From positions 1-7,678 of the forward strand of contig JAJTXO010000165.1 of NCBI GenBank assembly GCA_021463315.1: a stretch of 7,678 nucleotides of DNA. The letters are read 5' to 3'. The notes beneath the pieces were generated by a model, which was given only the letters and a program-made list of their open reading frames with translations, had not been told where the DNA came from and ran no database searches. The stretch is from Caldilineales bacterium (GTDB taxonomy: Bacteria > Chloroflexota > Anaerolineae > JAAEKA01). Position 1 is the first letter of the stretch, and each line of letters starts with the position of its first letter. This document shows positions 6,353 to 7,678 of the stretch, one piece after another. The translations under genes were made by a program, and so were the position numbers.

Positions 6353-6420
6353 CACCCCACTGGGAGGCGCTAACACCCAAGACGCGCGCCGCGTTCCAGA
6401 TAGCCGCCGAACTGCCTTAA
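6340..6420 (+). pseudogene. 5' stub of an AbiEii/nucleotidyltransferase toxin-like gene, cut at the MITE
   Basis: The ATG at 6340 overlaps the upstream gene by 13 nt in another frame. It reads MALLTPHWEALTPKTRAAFQ and then IAAELP before TAA at 6418-6420. From memory, 'LTP.TR.AF..AA.LPFL..FYLAGGTALAL' is the beginning of many AbiEii/DUF1814 nucleotidyltransferases paired with DUF6922-like genes, so the stub ends just before the GG-S/T nucleotide-binding motif would come. The stop codon is formed by the first bases of MITE copy 2 (homology starts at 6418). The rest of the gene, normally 200 or more residues, is absent: after the element the sequence runs directly to the end of holA. Intact members transfer nucleotides and act as growth inhibitors. 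This stub lacks every catalytic part and must be inactive. Confidence 0.7.
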
Positions 6421-6517
6421 ACCGGGGGCGAGACTTCCGAAGTCTGCGCAGGTTTGTTCAAAACGAGCTCACAGTCCATAAGACTTCGGAAGTCTTCCCT
6501 CTCTATTGAGATGATAC
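6418..6517 (+). mobile_element. MITE-like element, copy 2 (inverted, one end missing)
   Basis: About 100 bp, matching copy 1 (2194-2294) in reverse orientation with about five differences by eye. Both 15-bp palindromes are present (6431-6445 and 6481-6495), with a 35-bp core that differs by one base. The right terminal repeat TATTGAGATGATAC is intact at 6504-6517. The left terminal repeat (TCATCTCAATA) is missing, and homology stops at the TAAACC of 6418. No target duplication can therefore be tested. The broken end coincides with the break in the toxin-like gene, suggesting a deletion that removed both. Confidence 0.85.
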
Positions 6518-6543
6518 CTTGGATGGGTCGAAAAAGGGTTTGA

Positions 6544-7678
6544 TCAGCGCTGGCTCAGCTCCACCACCAGCAGCTCCAGCGCCAGATTGTCCGGCAGCTT
6601 GCCGGTCTTGATGGCCAGATCGGTCTCCAGCAGCCGGTCATAGGCCGCCACCAAACTGCTCATGCGCCAGCGGCGGCACTGTTCCATGGCCTTCTGCGTG
6701 GGAAAGGGATGCAGACCGATGGCTTTGGCGATCTCCTCCTTGCCCCGCCCCAGGCTCATCTGGTCGGCCACCTGCACCAGGATGCGGAACTGGCGCACGA
6801 TCATGGAGAGCAGGTAGAGCGGTGCCGCGCCGTCCCGCTCCAGCTCAGCCAGCAGCCGCACCGCCTTGGCCCCGTCCTGCTGGCCGATGGCGTCCACCAT
6901 GTCGAAGATATTGGCCTCTTGGGTGTAGGGGGTTAGCAGCCGCACATCCTCGCGGCGCACCGGGCCGGCCCCGCCGCGATAGGTGATCAGCTTCTCCAGC
7001 TCGCTGTCCAGCAGACGCAGGTTGCGGCCGATGCTGGTCGCCAGGTCGAAGGCCGCGTCGCGCTCGATGGCGCCCCCTTTCTGCCGCGCCCGCCGCAGCA
7101 CCCAGTCGGGCAGGTCGCGCTCCTCCGGCGCCTCGCACAGCACGATCTCGGCCCGGCCAGCCTCGACTAGGCGGGCGATCTCCTTGTAGGGCCGTTCGTT
7201 GCGGGCCACGCTCTCCGCCTGCGCTTTCTGGTAGGCAAGTCTCCCCGATGTGGCGGATCGATACCCCGAACTCGCCAGGAAGTCGGGCAATTCCCATGTT
7301 CCGACCAAGGGGCTGGTCGCGACCCGGTTTGTCAGCGCCTGCGCAATGGATTGAGCGTTTGCCAGAGTCAGCCCACTTGAGGTGATTTCATCCACGCGGG
7401 TGCCTTCGAGGACTTGCGCGAGGACCAGCACGTTTCTTCCGTTTAAGCTGATCTTGTCGGCAGCGATCCTCGGTTCTTCACGTATGGAAAAGAGATCTAA
7501 TAGCGCCGCATCGGCGGAATCAGCCGAGAAAACATCCAGAGTTTTAAAGGGCAAATCCCGATGGACATATCCCAAGTCGCCCGGCGTCTGAAAGGGGCGA
7601 TTCAGCAGGATCGGGCGATCCAGGGTGGAGGAGGCAAGAAGATCAATGCCGTGCGCAAGGTCGGCTTCCCCGCGCCGT
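6544..7678 (-). CDS. holA: DNA polymerase III delta subunit (HolA) C-terminus, fused in frame to unrelated sequence; open at the right edge
   Basis: The frame runs without a stop from the window edge to TGA at 6546-6544. The part from about 7215 down (some 223 residues) is HolA, the clamp-loader subunit that opens the sliding clamp. It shows ERDLPDWVLRRARQKGG, NLRLLDSELEKLITY, VRLLTPYTQEANIFDMVDAI, PLYLLSMIVRQFRILVQV and a C-terminal KTGKLPDNLALELLVVEL, covering domain III and the end of the ATPase-like region. The N-terminal domain that should begin with a nucleotide-binding-fold 'G.D' segment is not there. Upstream of about 7215 the frame encodes an unrelated Verrucomicrobia-type protein (separate entry). 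A TTG at 7575 could be taken as a start, but the frame continues past it in the same foreign family, so it is not a true start. HolA identity is strong; the fusion is most likely not a genuine gene. Confidence 0.85.
   Translation of the reverse strand, partial: RRGEADLAHGIDLLASSTLDRPILLNRPFQTPGDLGYVHRDLPFKTLDVFSADSADAALLDLFSIREEPRIAADKISLNGRNVLVLAQVLEGTRVDEITSSGLTLANAQSIAQALTNRVATSPLVGTWELPDFLASSGYRSATSGRLAYQKAQAESVARNERPYKEIARLVEAGRAEIVLCEAPEERDLPDWVLRRARQKGGAIERDAAFDLATSIGRNLRLLDSELEKLITYRGGAGPVRREDVRLLTPYTQEANIFDMVDAIGQQDGAKAVRLLAELERDGAAPLYLLSMIVRQFRILVQVADQMSLGRGKEEIAKAIGLHPFPTQKAMEQCRRWRMSSLVAAYDRLLETDLAIKTGKLPDNLALELLVVELSQR
7216..7678 (-). other. Foreign coding segment resembling Verru_Chthon cassette protein A
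   Basis: On the minus strand, from the right edge, this reads RRGEADLAHGIDLLAS, DRPILLNRPFQTPGDLGYVH, RDLPFKTLDVFSADSADAAL and then KISLNGRNVLVLAQVLEGT. The 'NRPF.....LGYV.RD.P.KTLD.F...SADAALLD.F' pattern followed by a 'G..(N/S)LN.R....L...L.GT' strand is one I associate with the large secretion/pilus-related Verru_Chthon cassette protein A of Verrucomicrobia. Its codon choice (TTA, CTT, AAA, GAT more often) looks less GC-biased than the HolA part. It is partial at both ends. The exact family is a recognition call; that it is not HolA is clear. Confidence 0.6.

Noticed and set aside
6353..6509. Coding frames through MITE copy 2 ending in TSEVFPLY
   Set aside because: The same peptide-like string appears from copy 1, but only because the repeat is shared. 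The element is non-coding.
2194..6517. Composite transposon bounded by the two MITE copies
   Set aside because: There is no transposase, the interior holds housekeeping xth, copy 2 lacks one end, and copy 1 has its own target duplication, so the copies inserted separately.

Overview
The window looks like chromosomal DNA, or a metagenomic contig, from a GC-rich bacterium of the Chloroflexota (Anaerolineae/Caldilineae type). This rests on recognition, not a search. The pointers are the style of the Hsp33, exonuclease III and HolA proteins, a secreted protein with an internal 'AYLPIIL' stretch, extended -10 promoters of the form TGCTAYAAT, and three families of small palindromic repeats of the kind I associate with that phylum. 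The last ~460 bases (about 7216-7678) do not fit. They resemble a Verrucomicrobia-type protein and are joined in frame to the HolA C-terminus, so the right end may be an assembly chimera.

Layout from left to right. (1) 1-977, minus strand: 5' part of a DUF4139-type gene of unknown function, cut by the window edge and carrying an in-frame 12-bp minisatellite. (2) 978-1207: two tandem copies of a 'CACAAAGAGC' hairpin repeat. (3) 1208-2125, minus: hslO, the redox-regulated chaperone Hsp33. (4) 2126-2383: a divergent intergenic region with a plus-strand promoter. A ~112-bp MITE-like element flanked by an 8-9 bp target duplication has inserted into the leader of the next gene. (5) 2384-4825, plus: an 813-residue secreted modular protein. 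(6) 4837-4922: a large nested palindrome between two convergent genes. (7) 4922-5704, minus: exodeoxyribonuclease III. (8) 5705-6049: a divergent promoter region. (9) 6050-6352, plus: a 100-residue DUF6922-like protein, overlapped by the first 26 codons of an AbiEii-type nucleotidyltransferase gene (6340-6420) that ends where a second MITE copy begins. (10) 6418-6517: that second copy, inverted relative to the first and lacking one terminal repeat. (11) 6544 to the right edge, minus: the C-terminal two thirds of DNA polymerase III delta (HolA), fused in frame to foreign sequence.

The genes do not form one pathway. Housekeeping functions (chaperone, DNA repair, replication) sit beside a secreted protein and the wreck of a probable toxin-antitoxin pair. 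Small non-autonomous elements have shaped the region. One copy separates a promoter from its gene, another coincides with loss of nearly all of a toxin-like gene, and palindromic repeats fill most of the larger gaps. I saw no rRNA, tRNA or CRISPR array. I found no clear new multi-gene system. The strongest points are the truncated toxin-antitoxin module at the MITE border and the chimeric right end.
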